DNA of 64,000 nt from Alteribacillus sp. YIM 98480 (GCF_009765375.1 NZ_VTOK01000009.1:62001-126000), one strand, 5' to 3'. Counted from the first letter of the stretch, positions 1 through 15,500 are shown. Notes: generated from the letters alone by a model not told the origin. Made by a program: numbers and translations.

Positions 1-20
1 CTTCTTCGTTTTTCACCTCC
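1..20 (-). promoter_or_regulatory. Shine-Dalgarno-like motif at left edge
   Basis: Read on the minus strand, this edge gives AAAGGAGGTGA followed by AAAACGAAGAAG, a strong ribosome binding site pointing out of the window. It probably serves a minus-strand gene whose start codon lies just beyond base 1. No coding sequence of that gene can be confirmed here. Confidence 0.35.
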
Positions 21-58
21 TTTATTTAATAATGAAATCGCTTTCAGTTTAATAGCTT

Positions 59-82
59 TAAAATCTGCTTTTAGGAAGCAGA
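59..82 (-). terminator. Intrinsic terminator of the small membrane-protein pair
   Basis: On the minus strand, TCTGCTT and AAGCAGA form a 7-bp stem with a 5-nt loop, followed by TTTT. The hairpin overlaps the last codons of the upstream gene. Confidence 0.5.
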
Positions 83-331
83 ATGATGGGAGGGTTTATT
101 CTCCGTATGTTTACAATCTTTGCAAATTTTCAATGGTGTTTTCTTCTTTGCTAGCAAATGATTTGTTAGTATGACAGCCGGTATGAAAAGGAAAAATACG
201 GGATCACCTAAAAATCCAAACAGCAATGCAGCCAGTACAGGAAGCGTTGATGTAAAGAAGATATACCGTAACGGAGACAGCACCCAAAGGTTGCTCTTAC
301 CGCATTTACTGCACTTTAATGCTTCTGTCAT
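71..331 (-). CDS. Small membrane protein with two CxxC pairs
   Basis: I do not recognise this protein. It is about 86 residues long: an N-terminal CSKC pair, two hydrophobic stretches (roughly residues 23-60) and a C-terminal CKDC pair. The arrangement suggests a zinc ribbon whose halves flank a membrane hairpin. An ATG six bases further upstream exists, but the AGGAGG touches it directly; the ATG at 331 has 6-nt spacing and is the better start. It lies 27 bp downstream of another small membrane protein on the same strand, so the two probably form one operon ending at the hairpin over its stop. Function unknown. Confidence 0.65.
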   Translation of the reverse strand: MTEALKCSKCGKSNLWVLSPLRYIFFTSTLPVLAALLFGFLGDPVFFLFIPAVILTNHLLAKKKTPLKICKDCKHTENKPSHHSAS

Positions 332-358
332 ATCCATCCTCCTGATCCGTCTTCCAAA

Positions 359-541
359 TTATCTAAATTCAAAAATCATTTGAACAGTTTCCCAGAACGG
401 CATTGGAACTCGGGCAATTTCGATGACGAGATAAATCCCCATCGCTGCAAACGGCACCGTAAGAAGAAGCGGTTTCTTATATTTAATTGTTACAATTAAA
501 CTGGCAATAGCTATGACCCAAAACAAAATGAGTGCCGTCAT
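359..541 (-). CDS. Small hydrophobic membrane protein
   Basis: A 60-residue protein with two predicted membrane helices (about residues 3-18 and 25-43) and a short amphipathic tail. A clear Shine-Dalgarno (AAAGGAG) sits about 8 nt upstream of the ATG, which supports real translation. No family is recognised. It is the first gene of a likely two-gene operon with the CxxC membrane protein. Confidence 0.6.
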   Translation of the reverse strand: MTALILFWVIAIASLIVTIKYKKPLLLTVPFAAMGIYLVIEIARVPMPFWETVQMIFEFR

Positions 542-788
542 TTACTGTCTCTCCTTTCCACCTAATATCACTAGGAAGCAGAACCTCCCTTATGACGCAC
601 ATATTACTTGTTTTATACAATTTGAGCACGTATAACTGTTTGTACTTTAAAGGTATATTTTTTCGTTGTTATAATACACATTATTTCAAATTTTCTGATA
701 CAAAGTCAACTAATTTTGTTAAAAATTTGTCAAAAATTTATGTAAATATTTTAAATGGAAATAAAAAGAAATAAATGAGGAGAAGACA

Positions 789-931
789 TAAGAAAAGCGC
801 AAGCGCCTTGCTCACGAGCGGTCGGCATATGGAAAGCTGATCTTTGCTTTCCATTGATGAACCGAAGGAATCTCGAGCGAATAGGCGCTGGAGCTAGACA
901 TCAAAAACGCCTAATCTTTATAATTTCTTAC
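789..931 (+). repeat. Dispersed repeat, type A, copy 1
   Basis: The copy starts TAAGAAAAGCGCAAGCGCC and ends GCTAGACATCAAAAACGCC plus a TTTCTTACC tail. Its core carries the 9-bp hairpin ATGGAAAGC-N8-GCTTTCCAT. The 3' end runs into an A-tract and GACTGCCCCCC, which looks like half of a minus-strand terminator. The rest of 542-1170 holds no gene I can support. Confidence 0.8.
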
Positions 932-1170
932 CTTCTTAGAAAAAGAGACTGCCCCCCAGCTGAACACCATATCACGATCAACGCTTCAGCTTCCTCGTGA
1001 GCAAAGACCGCTTACTAAAGGTTCTTCGCTGTTTTGACGAACCGGGATGTTCTAATATCGACCGTTGTTCACAAGAGGACGCGGTAGCTTCTACGTTGCA
1101 CACAGGACATGTGTGTTTTTAGTAGAGTTCATCATTTTCTTTAGCCGGCAACCGCTGTGTTCTTAAGTAC

Positions 1171-1210
1171 AAAAAAACTGCCCGGCGGCCGAGAACCCGG
1201 ACAGTTTTTT
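1171..1210 (-). terminator. spoIIQ terminator
   Basis: AAAAAACTG.CCGG pairs with CCGG.CAGTTTTTT around a GC-rich loop, 14 bp downstream of the spoIIQ stop. It is symmetrical and could work in both directions. Confidence 0.8.
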
Positions 1211-1223
1211 CGCTATTTAAATA

Positions 1224-2138
1224 TTATTGTTCTTCGTTTTCCTCTTCTTCAACGGAATCATCTTGTTCATCTGAAGAATCACCTTCATCGGTTTCTTCTT
1301 CATCATCACCGTCAAAAATCGGGAATTCATCTAAAGAAGATTCTTCTTCGTTTGCTTCATCATTTGTATCTTCTTCTTTTGCGCTTTCTTTATTGCTGTC
1401 TTCCGGCTGTTTTACATCTTTAAGCTTTTGATGAAAAGCATCAGAAGGATTTAATGGCTCGCCATTCATGCGGATTTCAAAGTGGGCATGAATCCCGGCA
1501 TCACTGTTATACACATTTCTGCCAGCTGAACCAATAACGGATCCTTGCGTAATTGTATCGCCTTCTTCAACTTGAAGGTCCTCTAAGCTGTTATATGAAG
1601 TGACGATATCATTAGGATGTTTCACATCGACAACATATCCTAGAACATCATCTTTTTCTGCTTTCACTACTTCACCAGTGGCTGCCGCAGTTACTTCAAA
1701 AGTTTCTCCATCATTTGCTGCGATGTCAATACCTTTGTTTTGATAATACATATTATTGTAATAAACTAGAGCGTCTTGTTGTTCCTCGGCTGCTGCGTCA
1801 TGATCGTAATAATATCCAATGATATCTACGCTCTCTTCATCCATTACTGGCATTTGAATTGTTTCGTCTTCTGCTGCAGTAGGGACTGATTCTTCATCAC
1901 CTGTTCCCGGATCTTCGGATGCATTGTTCCACTCCTGCTCGTCACCGAATGGTTGGTCTTCCTCGGCCTGGTCAGTTCCAGCAGGACTTTGAATAAGAAA
2001 ATATGCTCCTAGGAGTACGGCACATGCGCTTAGGTAGACTGCAGGCCAAAACCAGCTTTTTCTACTCCATTGACGCACTTTGCTTCTCACTCCTCTGGAT
2101 TCGCGGGAAGCAGATTGCTGTTTTTCTTCATCTTTCAT
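1224..2138 (-). CDS. spoIIQ: Stage II sporulation protein Q (LytM/M23-like)
   Basis: Forespore membrane protein that in B. subtilis binds SpoIIIAH across the intermembrane space during engulfment. It has a basic cytoplasmic N-terminus, one membrane helix (about residues 28-48), an acidic linker, then an M23/LytM domain (about 100-230) with the HAHFEIR motif. The first zinc-ligand histidine of active M23 enzymes is replaced (QNKGIDIAA), as expected for a degenerate, non-catalytic LytM domain. Unusual are the long acidic linker and an acidic C-terminal tail of about 60 residues. The ATG has a GAGGTG Shine-Dalgarno. spoIID lies just upstream on the same strand. Confidence 0.93.
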   Translation of the reverse strand: MKDEEKQQSASRESRGVRSKVRQWSRKSWFWPAVYLSACAVLLGAYFLIQSPAGTDQAEEDQPFGDEQEWNNASEDPGTGDEESVPTAAEDETIQMPVMDEESVDIIGYYYDHDAAAEEQQDALVYYNNMYYQNKGIDIAANDGETFEVTAAATGEVVKAEKDDVLGYVVDVKHPNDIVTSYNSLEDLQVEEGDTITQGSVIGSAGRNVYNSDAGIHAHFEIRMNGEPLNPSDAFHQKLKDVKQPEDSNKESAKEEDTNDEANEEESSLDEFPIFDGDDEEETDEGDSSDEQDDSVEEEENEEQ

Positions 2139-2157
2139 TTGTTATCACCTCAGCACC

Positions 2158-2187
2158 CATTCTGATCAGATGCGAGGAAAAATATAC
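2158..2187 (-). promoter_or_regulatory. Candidate SigF promoter of spoIIQ
   Basis: On the minus strand, GTATA, a 15-bp spacer and GATCAGAATG match the SigF pattern (GYATA, GGNNANANTR) at all but one position. spoIIQ is SigF-dependent in B. subtilis. Caveat: transcription would begin very close to the Shine-Dalgarno, giving a leader of only about 13-15 nt. Confidence 0.4.
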
Positions 2188-2260
2188 CTTTTATAAAAAA
2201 ATAATCAGAAATTTTGCTCTAAATTGTTTTATAAACGTTAATTACAGATTTTTAGTCCTT

Positions 2261-3268
2261 TTAAAGGCTTGAAATGTCTACTCCTTTATAGTAGTGGTGC
2301 AATATATCTTTATAATCTTTCCCTTCTTTTGCCATTCCTTCCGCTCCGTATTGACTCATTCCAACGCCGTGGCCCCATCCCTTTGTCGTGAATAAAAACT
2401 CTTCCCCTTCGCGCGAAATTTGAAAATCACTCGAGTGAAGATTCAGCTTTTCTCGAATATCTCTTCCCGAAAAGGTTTCTCCACCTAACTGCAGTTCAGC
2501 TACACGACCACCATCAGTCCTGCTTATAATTTCTCCTGTTTCATTTGCAGAAATGGTAATGCCTAAGAGCCGCTCAACCTCTGCTGCAGCGATGCGCTTT
2601 GCATTTTCATATTGAGGAGACCCTTGATCCCATGGACTTTCTACACTTTGTAAGTATGGTACTGGATTTTTCCAGTAATCTTCTGCGTTTTCGGTATAGC
2701 CGTTACTTGTCGAAAAAAAAGCTGCTGTAATGGGTTCCCCTTCATAAGTTAAAACCTGCCCTGCTGTAGCAAGCACAGCCTCTTTTACCCGATCCATTTT
2801 CCATTGATAATCATCTCCCCATTTTTCCCGCAGCTCTTCTTCATTTTGATATACTTGATGCATTTGCGTATCTGTCACTAGAGCGTTTTCTGGCAAATTT
2901 ATATCAGATGGCGAAATCATCTCTCGAGCTATAAAGGTACGGGCCGTCAATGCTTGTGCCTTAAGGGCTTCTATTTCAAACTCCGCTGGCATTTCAGATG
3001 CGACTACACCTGCGACATATTCCTCAAGTTCCATTTCTTCTACTGTCTCTGTTTCACTTCGAAATACCGGAATGCTCATGTTTTCCATCTTTGTTGCAAG
3101 TTCTGATTCTTGTTCTTCCTTAGTCAGTTTTACTGACCTTTGGCTGTTTTCATCTCCCGAGTTCACAGCATCATCTTCAACTTCCCCGCCTGGAAGTAAA
3201 ACAAATAAAATAGGCACAAGAAAAAACAGGCCGATGAATAACAGCGGAACAAAAATCCATTTATGCAT
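2261..3268 (-). CDS. spoIID: Stage II sporulation protein D, lytic transglycosylase
   Basis: Mother-cell membrane enzyme that cleaves glycan strands during engulfment together with SpoIIP and SpoIIM. It has an N-terminal membrane anchor (about residues 4-26) and an SpoIID/LytB domain with the EYVAGVVASEMP segment, which contains the family's catalytic glutamate, and a C-terminal GWGHGVGMSQYGA motif. The 335-residue length is normal for the family. The ATG has a GGGAGG Shine-Dalgarno. A good SigE-type promoter lies 95-123 bp upstream, which fits mother-cell expression. Confidence 0.95.
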   Translation of the reverse strand: MHKWIFVPLLFIGLFFLVPILFVLLPGGEVEDDAVNSGDENSQRSVKLTKEEQESELATKMENMSIPVFRSETETVEEMELEEYVAGVVASEMPAEFEIEALKAQALTARTFIAREMISPSDINLPENALVTDTQMHQVYQNEEELREKWGDDYQWKMDRVKEAVLATAGQVLTYEGEPITAAFFSTSNGYTENAEDYWKNPVPYLQSVESPWDQGSPQYENAKRIAAAEVERLLGITISANETGEIISRTDGGRVAELQLGGETFSGRDIREKLNLHSSDFQISREGEEFLFTTKGWGHGVGMSQYGAEGMAKEGKDYKDILHHYYKGVDISSL

Positions 3269-3362
3269 GGCACAGCCTCCCGTCCAGAATCAAATCGAGC
3301 CAGGAAGATGTATTACGACATTTGCTCACGCTAACCCTGACTAGCATTTTTTGCCATGACAC

Positions 3363-3391
3363 ACTATATGAGTGAAAAAACATCTTTATGA
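3363..3391 (-). promoter_or_regulatory. SigE promoter of spoIID
   Basis: On the minus strand, TCATAAA, a 14-bp spacer and CATATAGT match the SigE consensus (KMATAWW, CATACANT), with two deviations in the -10. It sits 95 bp upstream of the spoIID ATG, and B. subtilis spoIID is a SigE gene. Confidence 0.75.
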
Positions 3392-3599
3392 TTGTAGCAG
3401 CATGATGATAATGGGTCCGTTAAATTACTCAATGTATATAAGGGGTGGAGGTGAATATGCCATCAATTCTTGCTCCTAAACGTGGATAGCATATGTTAAA
3501 TAATAATAGGAAGGCTGTTCCGGGAAAGGCTGAGTACAAATTCAAGAACGAGGCTTCAATTATACAGTCGGGATAAGGAACTTTAAAAGGGAAAGGCGC

Positions 3600-4115
3600 T
3601 CATTTTCAGATGAAATGGTTCATAACTTCTAGACGGTGTTGCATTCTTCCTTTCGCTTTGATCAAATATCTTTCATCTGGACCGTATTGCGCCCCTCTTT
3701 AAAAGGTGATGCATTTCCTCTTCATGGATGATCATATTTCCTAGATCAAAACGCATTTCTGCTCCCACTTTGATCAAATACTTCCTTTCTGGATCGTAAG
3801 TCTACTCCTATTTTGAAAAGTGGTACATTTCTTCTTCATTTCGGATCATATTTTTCTGGATTGGATGCAATTCTTCTCTCGACTTAATCAAATGTCTTTC
3901 ATCTGGACCGTATTACGCCCTCTCTTTGAAGGTGGTGCATTTCCTCTTCAATGTGGATCATATTTTCCTGACTGGGCGCATTTTTACTCTTACTTAGATC
4001 AAATGCCTTCATTCTAGATCACAATTGAGGCCTTATTTTAAAAAGATTCATTTCTTCTCCAATGGGGATCATATTTTCTAGATTGTTCAAATGCATAAAT
4101 CTCGATCTAAAGCCA
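3600..4115. repeat. Tandem array, about 112-bp unit, four copies
   Basis: Four diverged units start at about 3660, 3772, 3886 and 3997 (spacing 112, 114, 111 bp), with a partial unit at 3600-3659. Each unit contains a GATCAAAT block, a TCTGGA/CTAGAT block, a GCATTTC block and a second GGATCATATTT block, so there is an internal half-period. Indels between units that are not multiples of three argue against coding. Bases 3269-3362 and 3392-3599 hold no further feature I can see. Confidence 0.8.
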
Positions 4116-4225
4116 TAAACCAAATATGGGGGTCTGGCCCAAGAGTACATGGATATCTACCCGTTTGGCCCGCCATTTCAGCATTTCGTCTTATGTTTTT
4201 GTTTATACCTTAATGCACAAAGCAC

Positions 4226-4257
4226 AAAAAACCGGCACCTTATAGGCACCGGTTTTT
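4226..4257 (-). terminator. murAA terminator
   Basis: AAAAACCGG pairs with CCGGTTTTT around an 11-13 nt interior, directly after the murAA stop. It is symmetrical, so it may act in both directions. Confidence 0.8.
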
Positions 4258-4261
4258 CCTA

Positions 4262-5584
4262 TTAATTATTCGCTGTACGCAGCACTGCTGTATCTTGTTG
4301 TATTTCTTCGGTTTCAGTAACGTCTGCTTCCTGAACGCGTTCTACTCGTGCACCTAGAGCTTGCAGCTTTTTGTGAAAATCAACATAGCCGCGATCCAAA
4401 TGCCGAAGTTCTGTTACAGTAGTCTCACCTTCTGCAACCAATCCAGCTAAAATTAATGCGGCTCCTGCACGTAAATCAGTGGCTGCGACTTCCGCTCCCT
4501 GCAGGCGAACGGGACCGCTTATAATGGCTGTTCTTCCCTCAATTTTAATATTTGCGTTCATACGGCGGAATTCTTCCACATGCATGAATCGGTTTTCAAA
4601 TACGGTCTCTGTGATAACTGCTGTTCCTTTTGCCTGCGTTAAAAGAGCCATAAATTGAGCTTGCATATCGGTTGGAAAACCGGGATGCGGCATGGTTTTT
4701 ACATCTACAGGTCTTAGAATGTCAGGACCGATTACTTTCATTCCATTATCGTGCTCTTCAATAATAACACCCATTTCACGCATTTTTGCTACAAGCGGGC
4801 GTAAGTGCTCGTGAAGAGCGCCTTCTACGAAAACCTCTCCACCTGTAATAGCCGCTGCGATCATAAACGAACCTGCTTCAATGCGATCGGGAATGATATT
4901 ATGTGCTGCGCCGTGCATATGGTCAACACCTTCAATCTTAATCGTGCCAGTTCCTGCACCACGAACTTTTGCTCCCATTGCATTTAAATAATTAGCAAGA
5001 TCTACAATTTCTGGTTCTTCTGCTACATTTTCTAAAATAGTAGTTCCTTCTGCTAGTGTAGCAGCCATCATAATATTTTCTGTTGCACCGACACTGGGAA
5101 AATCAAGATAAATTCGAGCGCCTTGCAATCGATGCTTAACTTTAGCTTCAATGTAGCCTTTTCCGATTTCAACGGTTGCACCCATTGCTTCAAATCCTTT
5201 AAGGTGCTGATCGATCGGCCTGGAACCAATCGCACATCCTCCAGGAAGAGCAATATGCGCACGTCCCTTTCTTGCGAGCAGCGGACCCATCACAAGAAAC
5301 GATGCACGCATTTTGCGCACATATTCAAATGGCGCATCTGTTTTTAATGAACCTCTGCAATCAGCAGTAAAAACTCCATCTTCATAATTTACATCAGCGT
5401 CCATATAATTTAAAACATTTTTCATTGTAAATACATCTGCTAGTGGTGGTACATCATAGATAGTGCTGGTTCCTTCTTCAGCAAGGAGTGAGGCGGCGAT
5501 CACAGGCAGTACAGCATTCTTTGCTCCCTCAGCTTTTACTGTGCCTTTAAGCCGCTTTCCTCCTCTAACTTTAATTTTATCCAA
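4262..5584 (-). CDS. murAA: UDP-N-acetylglucosamine 1-carboxyvinyltransferase
   Basis: First committed step of peptidoglycan synthesis: transfers enolpyruvate from PEP to UDP-GlcNAc in the cytoplasm. It has the 440-residue EPSP-synthase fold with the KNAVLP phosphate loop near residue 22 and the catalytic Cys117 in [12 protein letters not shown], the target of fosfomycin. The start is TTG, supported by GGAGGGG with 6-nt spacing and by the N-terminus DKIKVRGG, which matches the family. It is one of two MurA paralogues in the window; position between ywzB and spoIID matches murAA of B. subtilis. Confidence 0.96.
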   Translation of the reverse strand: MDKIKVRGGKRLKGTVKAEGAKNAVLPVIAASLLAEEGTSTIYDVPPLADVFTMKNVLNYMDADVNYEDGVFTADCRGSLKTDAPFEYVRKMRASFLVMGPLLARKGRAHIALPGGCAIGSRPIDQHLKGFEAMGATVEIGKGYIEAKVKHRLQGARIYLDFPSVGATENIMMAATLAEGTTILENVAEEPEIVDLANYLNAMGAKVRGAGTGTIKIEGVDHMHGAAHNIIPDRIEAGSFMIAAAITGGEVFVEGALHEHLRPLVAKMREMGVIIEEHDNGMKVIGPDILRPVDVKTMPHPGFPTDMQAQFMALLTQAKGTAVITETVFENRFMHVEEFRRMNANIKIEGRTAIISGPVRLQGAEVAATDLRAGAALILAGLVAEGETTVTELRHLDRGYVDFHKKLQALGARVERVQEADVTETEEIQQDTAVLRTANN

Positions 5585-5682
5585 CGTATTCCCCTCCGCG
5601 TCCTAAAGTGATCCTGTATTTTGTACTGTTAGGAAAGAAAAAATTGATAACGATAAAGAAAAACTTTGGCTTTTTCATGATG

Positions 5683-5705
5683 CTCGGCTAAAAGCCGAGT
5701 TTTTC
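5683..5705 (+). terminator. Orphan plus-strand terminator
   Basis: CTCGGC-TAAAA-GCCGAG followed by TTTTTC is a classic intrinsic terminator pointing along the plus strand, about 100 bp upstream of murAA. No plus-strand gene ends here. It may stop antisense transcription or be left from a lost gene. Confidence 0.6.
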
Positions 5706-5917
5706 TACGAATGCTGATTAATTAATTATATCCTGCATGTCGTTCTGGTTCGTTTCTATCTCTAAGGACAATAAAAGACAGGATATATGCTTTACTTTAT
5801 ACGTATTCATTAGTTTATATAGGCGTTCCCTGTCCTTCACGGAAACGGGCGCCCAATCTGTGTTTTTTATAGTGTTTAACTTTGGTAAAGGATCAAAACT
5901 ACGACTTTCATTTGAAC

Positions 5918-6055
5918 TTGGCGTTTAAATGTCTAGCTCCAGCGCCTACTCGCTCGAGATTCCATCGGTCCGTCAATGGAAAGCAAAGATCAGCTTTCCA
6001 TATGCCGCCCCTCCAGGACTTGTCGCTCATCAGCAAGGCGCTTGCACTTTTCTTA
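5918..6055 (-). repeat. Dispersed repeat, type A, copy 2
   Basis: Minus-strand copy of the type A element, with the conserved ATGGAAAGC/GCTTTCCAT hairpin and GCTAGACATTT tail. The distal AT-rich end is eroded. The remainder of 5585-6315 (apart from the terminator at 5683) shows no gene. Confidence 0.78.
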
Positions 6056-6315
6056 TGGCTTCTTTAATTAAAGGGCTCGATAGCTTAGTCGCTAAAAGAA
6101 TGATTAAGTTACACGGGTGCTTCATTTTTGGTGTGTGACATAACGAGGCTGATTTTCCCGTTTTTTTCAACAATAAACTTGTTTTTTCGACAAGAAAAAT
6201 ACAGAAAATTCCTATTGGCTCCGCCTGTCTTCTTATTATTCATTTTCACCTTTGAAAACGAGTACATACATGGAAGATCAAGGGGATGAGTGTATGTCCT
6301 GGCACTTAGCATTAT

Positions 6316-6546
6316 TTAAAATAAATAACGCAGCATAAGCGATCCTTGAAAATATTCGAGGAAAAAAGAACTGACCAGATGACTGATGGCTATTGTTAGC
6401 AAGATCATCAGCATTTTCGCCTTTGCTCCTTCTGGATTTCGGACAAACACGTCAAATCGAAAAGCCTGTAAACTCCACCAGACTACGACCAAAAAAAAGA
6501 GGTTTACCACGATATGTAACACCGCTTCTTGTCCTTCAGGGTGCAT
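6316..6546 (-). CDS. ywzB: DUF1146 family membrane protein YwzB
   Basis: Small membrane protein of 76 residues with two hydrophobic segments (about 9-27 and 44-66) and the FRFDVF and HLVSSFFLEY stretches typical of DUF1146. Function unknown. In B. subtilis ywzB lies between atpC and murAA, the same position as here. The reading frame can be extended two codons to a TTG, but the AAGGAG is correctly spaced (8 nt) only for the ATG at 6546. Confidence 0.85.
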   Translation of the reverse strand: MHPEGQEAVLHIVVNLFFLVVVWWSLQAFRFDVFVRNPEGAKAKMLMILLTIAISHLVSSFFLEYFQGSLMLRYLF

Positions 6547-7475
6547 GTTCAAAACTCCTTAAAACGATACTCGCCCTGTTTGACAATCCGAAGAGTATCA
6601 TAGGGCATTATCAAATAAATGAGAAGAGTCATTGTACCTAAGTTTACCCTTTACATCCTAACACTTTATTTTAATATGTTATAACATTATTTTCTATAAC
6701 AGTTGTATAAAGTTTTTAAATTTGTAAAATTAGGACAAGAAAGTTAACATATCGTTCATATTTTGGAATTTTTAAGATGCTTATTTTGCATGTACCACTA
6801 TTGTATTAAATTTAAACAAAAAGAGGTATAAAAATTGTGAACTTTTTTACGTTTATATTACAATTGTGATAATAGTGGCATGAAATGGCAAAACACTCAT
6901 AAACTAAAGTGAGTCTTAGAGTCACAACGGTTATAAGGTTATACGAACATATAATTCTGGGTAATTAGTATCATTATAGATGTTAATTCCAACTTTTTGT
7001 AACTTGTTTTAAACGTAATAAAGCTAAGTAAAAACCAAACGAAGGGGAGAATGAAATATCTAGGTAACGTCACAAAACTAGTGTGCTTTACGTCATAGTG
7101 AAGCATGTTTTCAGACAAACTGTCCTAGTTTTCTGAATTGATTATTTCGTAACATGTACCACATCTGCTTTAATATGCTAAGAGTGCCCTGAAAAAGTGC
7201 TGCTAAACTACAGAACACGTCAACGTACAGGACGCGGCGTTTATGGCTGCATCTAAGGACATGTTAAATTCGCGAATAATGTTCCATTTGTATGACAACT
7301 GTTACCTCTTACAATGTGAGACAATCTCTGCTTACTATCGGGATCTATAAAACGAATCCCGGTCGTTATATTATATAGTAGACTGATTCATTTTATGTTT
7401 AAAAAAAATTGCTTACCGCCATGTAAATGTACTACAGTAGTTTATCGGTTGCATACTGTATTTATTTTTTCATTC
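6547..7475. other. Gene-free AT-rich interval
   Basis: About 930 bp without a credible gene. It contains a short CGGGAT/ATCCCG inverted repeat at about 7339-7361 and, near 7216-7230, a TACAGGACGCGGCG fragment resembling the interior of the type B repeats. I found no RNA gene or confident promoter. Confidence 0.5.
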
Positions 7476-7522
7476 AAAAAAGCTGCTCTGAAGCAATCAG
7501 ACATGCCTCAGAACAGCTTTTT
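7476..7522 (-). terminator. atp operon terminator
   Basis: AAAAAGCTG.TCTGA pairs with TCAGA.CAGCTTTTT, directly downstream of atpC. Strong stem with a U-tract on the minus strand. Confidence 0.88.
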
Positions 7523-7529
7523 AAATAAA

Positions 7530-7943
<414 letters not shown>

Positions 7944-7959
7944 TTAACAGCATCCCCGC

Positions 7960-9387
<1,428 letters not shown>

Positions 9388-9409
9388 CTAAATCCTGTCA
9401 GCTTCTCGT

Positions 9410-10276
<867 letters not shown>

Positions 10277-10392
10277 TCACCACCTTCTCCGTAAGGGCAC
10301 AAAGGTTGAGACTGCTCAAAAAGGAGAGTCTGCCGCATCAGCCGTCGGCATTTACAGCTTCTCTATCCTTTTCAAGAAGTCTTCCTGATATA

Positions 10393-11907
<1,515 letters not shown>

Positions 11908-11919
11908 TCACCCCTATCT

Positions 11920-12971
<1,052 letters not shown>

Positions 12972-13043
12972 TCATACAAAAGGAATGGCGAAGTTTCCCA
13001 AACTAGACTCCGCCATACATGTTAACAATGAAGACAGGATATA

Positions 13044-13271
<228 letters not shown>

Positions 13272-13308
13272 TTAGTATAATTAATTATTGAAATAAATAC
13301 TTTTAAAA

Positions 13309-14043
<735 letters not shown>

Positions 14044-14105
14044 TCACCCCTTTACAAATAATCTGTCAGCTGCTGATCTTCTTCGCCTCCTTGCTTGTCC
14101 TGTTA

Positions 14106-14477
14106 CTACGTTGAGTGTTTGGTTTGAAACAAGGATGAGATAAAAATAATAATATAAGGAGTTACGATTCCAGCAACAAGTCCTAAAATGTGAAAGTGTT
14201 CAGGAAAACGAATAAAAAGAACTGCAGCTAGTGCACCTGCCGCAAATCTTGACAGCATCCCGAATGTAAACTTTCTCTTCTGATTTCCTGCCGCCTCATC
14301 AAACTTTTTCACTTCCCGGTACATGCTCCAAAGATTAAAAAGTCCAATAAGTGCTCCGATTCCCAGGCTGAAAAAGATCTTATTAAAAGGCATCGCTGCC
14401 CACCCAATCACATACACCAGCATTGCAGCTAAAGTAAACTGAACATAACGTTTGACATTTCCCTCGAAGCTCTTCAC
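14106..14477 (-). CDS. atpI: ATP synthase subunit I
   Basis: Small four-helix membrane protein (123 residues) of the AtpI family, thought to help c-ring assembly and/or Mg2+ or Ca2+ supply. GTG start whose last bases overlap the stop of the preceding gene (GTGA), indicating coupled translation; a GGGAG lies about 10 nt upstream. Confidence 0.88.
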   Translation of the reverse strand: MKSFEGNVKRYVQFTLAAMLVYVIGWAAMPFNKIFFSLGIGALIGLFNLWSMYREVKKFDEAAGNQKRKFTFGMLSRFAAGALAAVLFIRFPEHFHILGLVAGIVTPYIIIFISSLFQTKHST

Positions 14478-14707
14478 TCTTGATCGTCTCCCAAATATTT
14501 TCCGAGCAGACGGACTAGTCCGTACACTCCAGCGGCAATTCCGCCAAGCAGGCCGACAATCAAAAATAAAGGCTCCGTTTCAAACCGACCATCTAACCAT
14601 CTTCCACTGAAAACACCAATCAAAACTGGACCTACCAGATACGATAACACAGCTGAGGTTATAGCCATTGTCTGAAACGATTTTGGAGGTTTTTTCTCGT
14701 TCGTCAT
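14474..14707 (-). CDS. atpZ: AtpZ/AtpI-like F0F1-associated membrane protein
   Basis: A 77-residue protein with two membrane helices (about residues 13-34 and 47-68) and the DGRFETEPLFLIVGLLGG region typical of the AtpZ/AtpQ group, suggested to supply Mg2+ or Ca2+ with AtpI. A longer frame starts at 14719, but its codons GAG GCG themselves form the GGAGG; the ATG at 14707 lies 5 nt after it and is preferred. First gene of the atp operon. Confidence 0.85.
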   Translation of the reverse strand: MTNEKKPPKSFQTMAITSAVLSYLVGPVLIGVFSGRWLDGRFETEPLFLIVGLLGGIAAGVYGLVRLLGKYLGDDQE

Positions 14708-14893
14708 GTCCGCCTCCATTTATAATGTATTGGGTGTCATGTAAAGAGGTATCAAGATGCCGTACGATGATGCTTTGGCAGAAAATATCACTTGGACTGT
14801 TTTAAAGAAGGAATGGTGCTTAATAGTCCATAAACGAAATTTCAGAATGTTCGGCTGCATTTAATATGTAAACCCTCTCACATTCCCTTTGTA

Positions 14894-14922
14894 ATCGTAC
14901 AATAGCCAACCTTCAATGTCAA
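14894..14922 (-). promoter_or_regulatory. SigA promoter of the atp operon
   Basis: On the minus strand, a perfect TTGACA, a 17-bp spacer and TACGAT. It lies about 187 bp upstream of the first gene, giving a leader of roughly 180 nt. Bases 14923-15460 hold nothing else I can identify. Confidence 0.7.
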
Positions 14923-15462
14923 TGTGTTAAATAAGAAAAACTCCCTGTCATATAAGGCTTTCCAGCTTTTTTAAATTATGACTATTGAGTGACAATTTCT
15001 CTTCATCCCGATTTTTTTGGAACTTGTATACAAAAGAGGTTATATTCGGTTGGTTTTTATGATTTTTCACGTTTCTTAATGCTATTCTCTGTAAGATTTT
15101 TTTTCTATGGAAAACTTGGCTAGCACTAAGCCTTTAGGGTCAAGGCATTCCTCTGACGACGTCGGTGTTACATCCATCCTAAAATTTAAAAAAAGTCTAT
15201 GGCGGAAGACGTCCGGGATCGAGGTGAGAACAGGACCTTCAAACTTTAGTATTTTCCGCCTGTCCTGACAATGCGAATTGTACGTTAACTTTACGTCGTA
15301 TTCTATCCCAGGATGTATTTTCTGCAGAATGTTCAGAGCCGAGAAGATGTGGTTAATGACATAACGTTAACTGTCATTTGACTCCTTCCAAACCAAAAAT
15401 TGGATCAAGTTGGTGGCAGGAGTATTTCCTATCCCCAACTATTTGACCTTGTACGCAAGTAT

Positions 15463-15500
15463 AAAAGAAAGAGCCGTTACAATAAACAGCCCTTTCTTTT
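15463..15500 (-). terminator. Terminator of the subtilase gene
   Basis: AAAAGAAAG.GC pairs with GC.CTTTCTTTT, overlapping the stop codon of the protease gene. Confidence 0.65.

Noticed and set aside
532-774. 80-residue plus-strand frame
   Set aside because: AT-rich, no ribosome site, and overlaps the leader of the minus-strand small membrane-protein operon.
3820-4017. 65-residue plus-strand frame across the 112-bp array
   Set aside because: Unit lengths of 112 and 114 bp break a common frame and no ribosome site precedes it.
3600-4115. CRISPR array
   Set aside because: Units are over 100 bp, contiguous and diverged, with no short identical repeats separated by unique spacers and no cas genes nearby. 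The same holds for 42365-42770.
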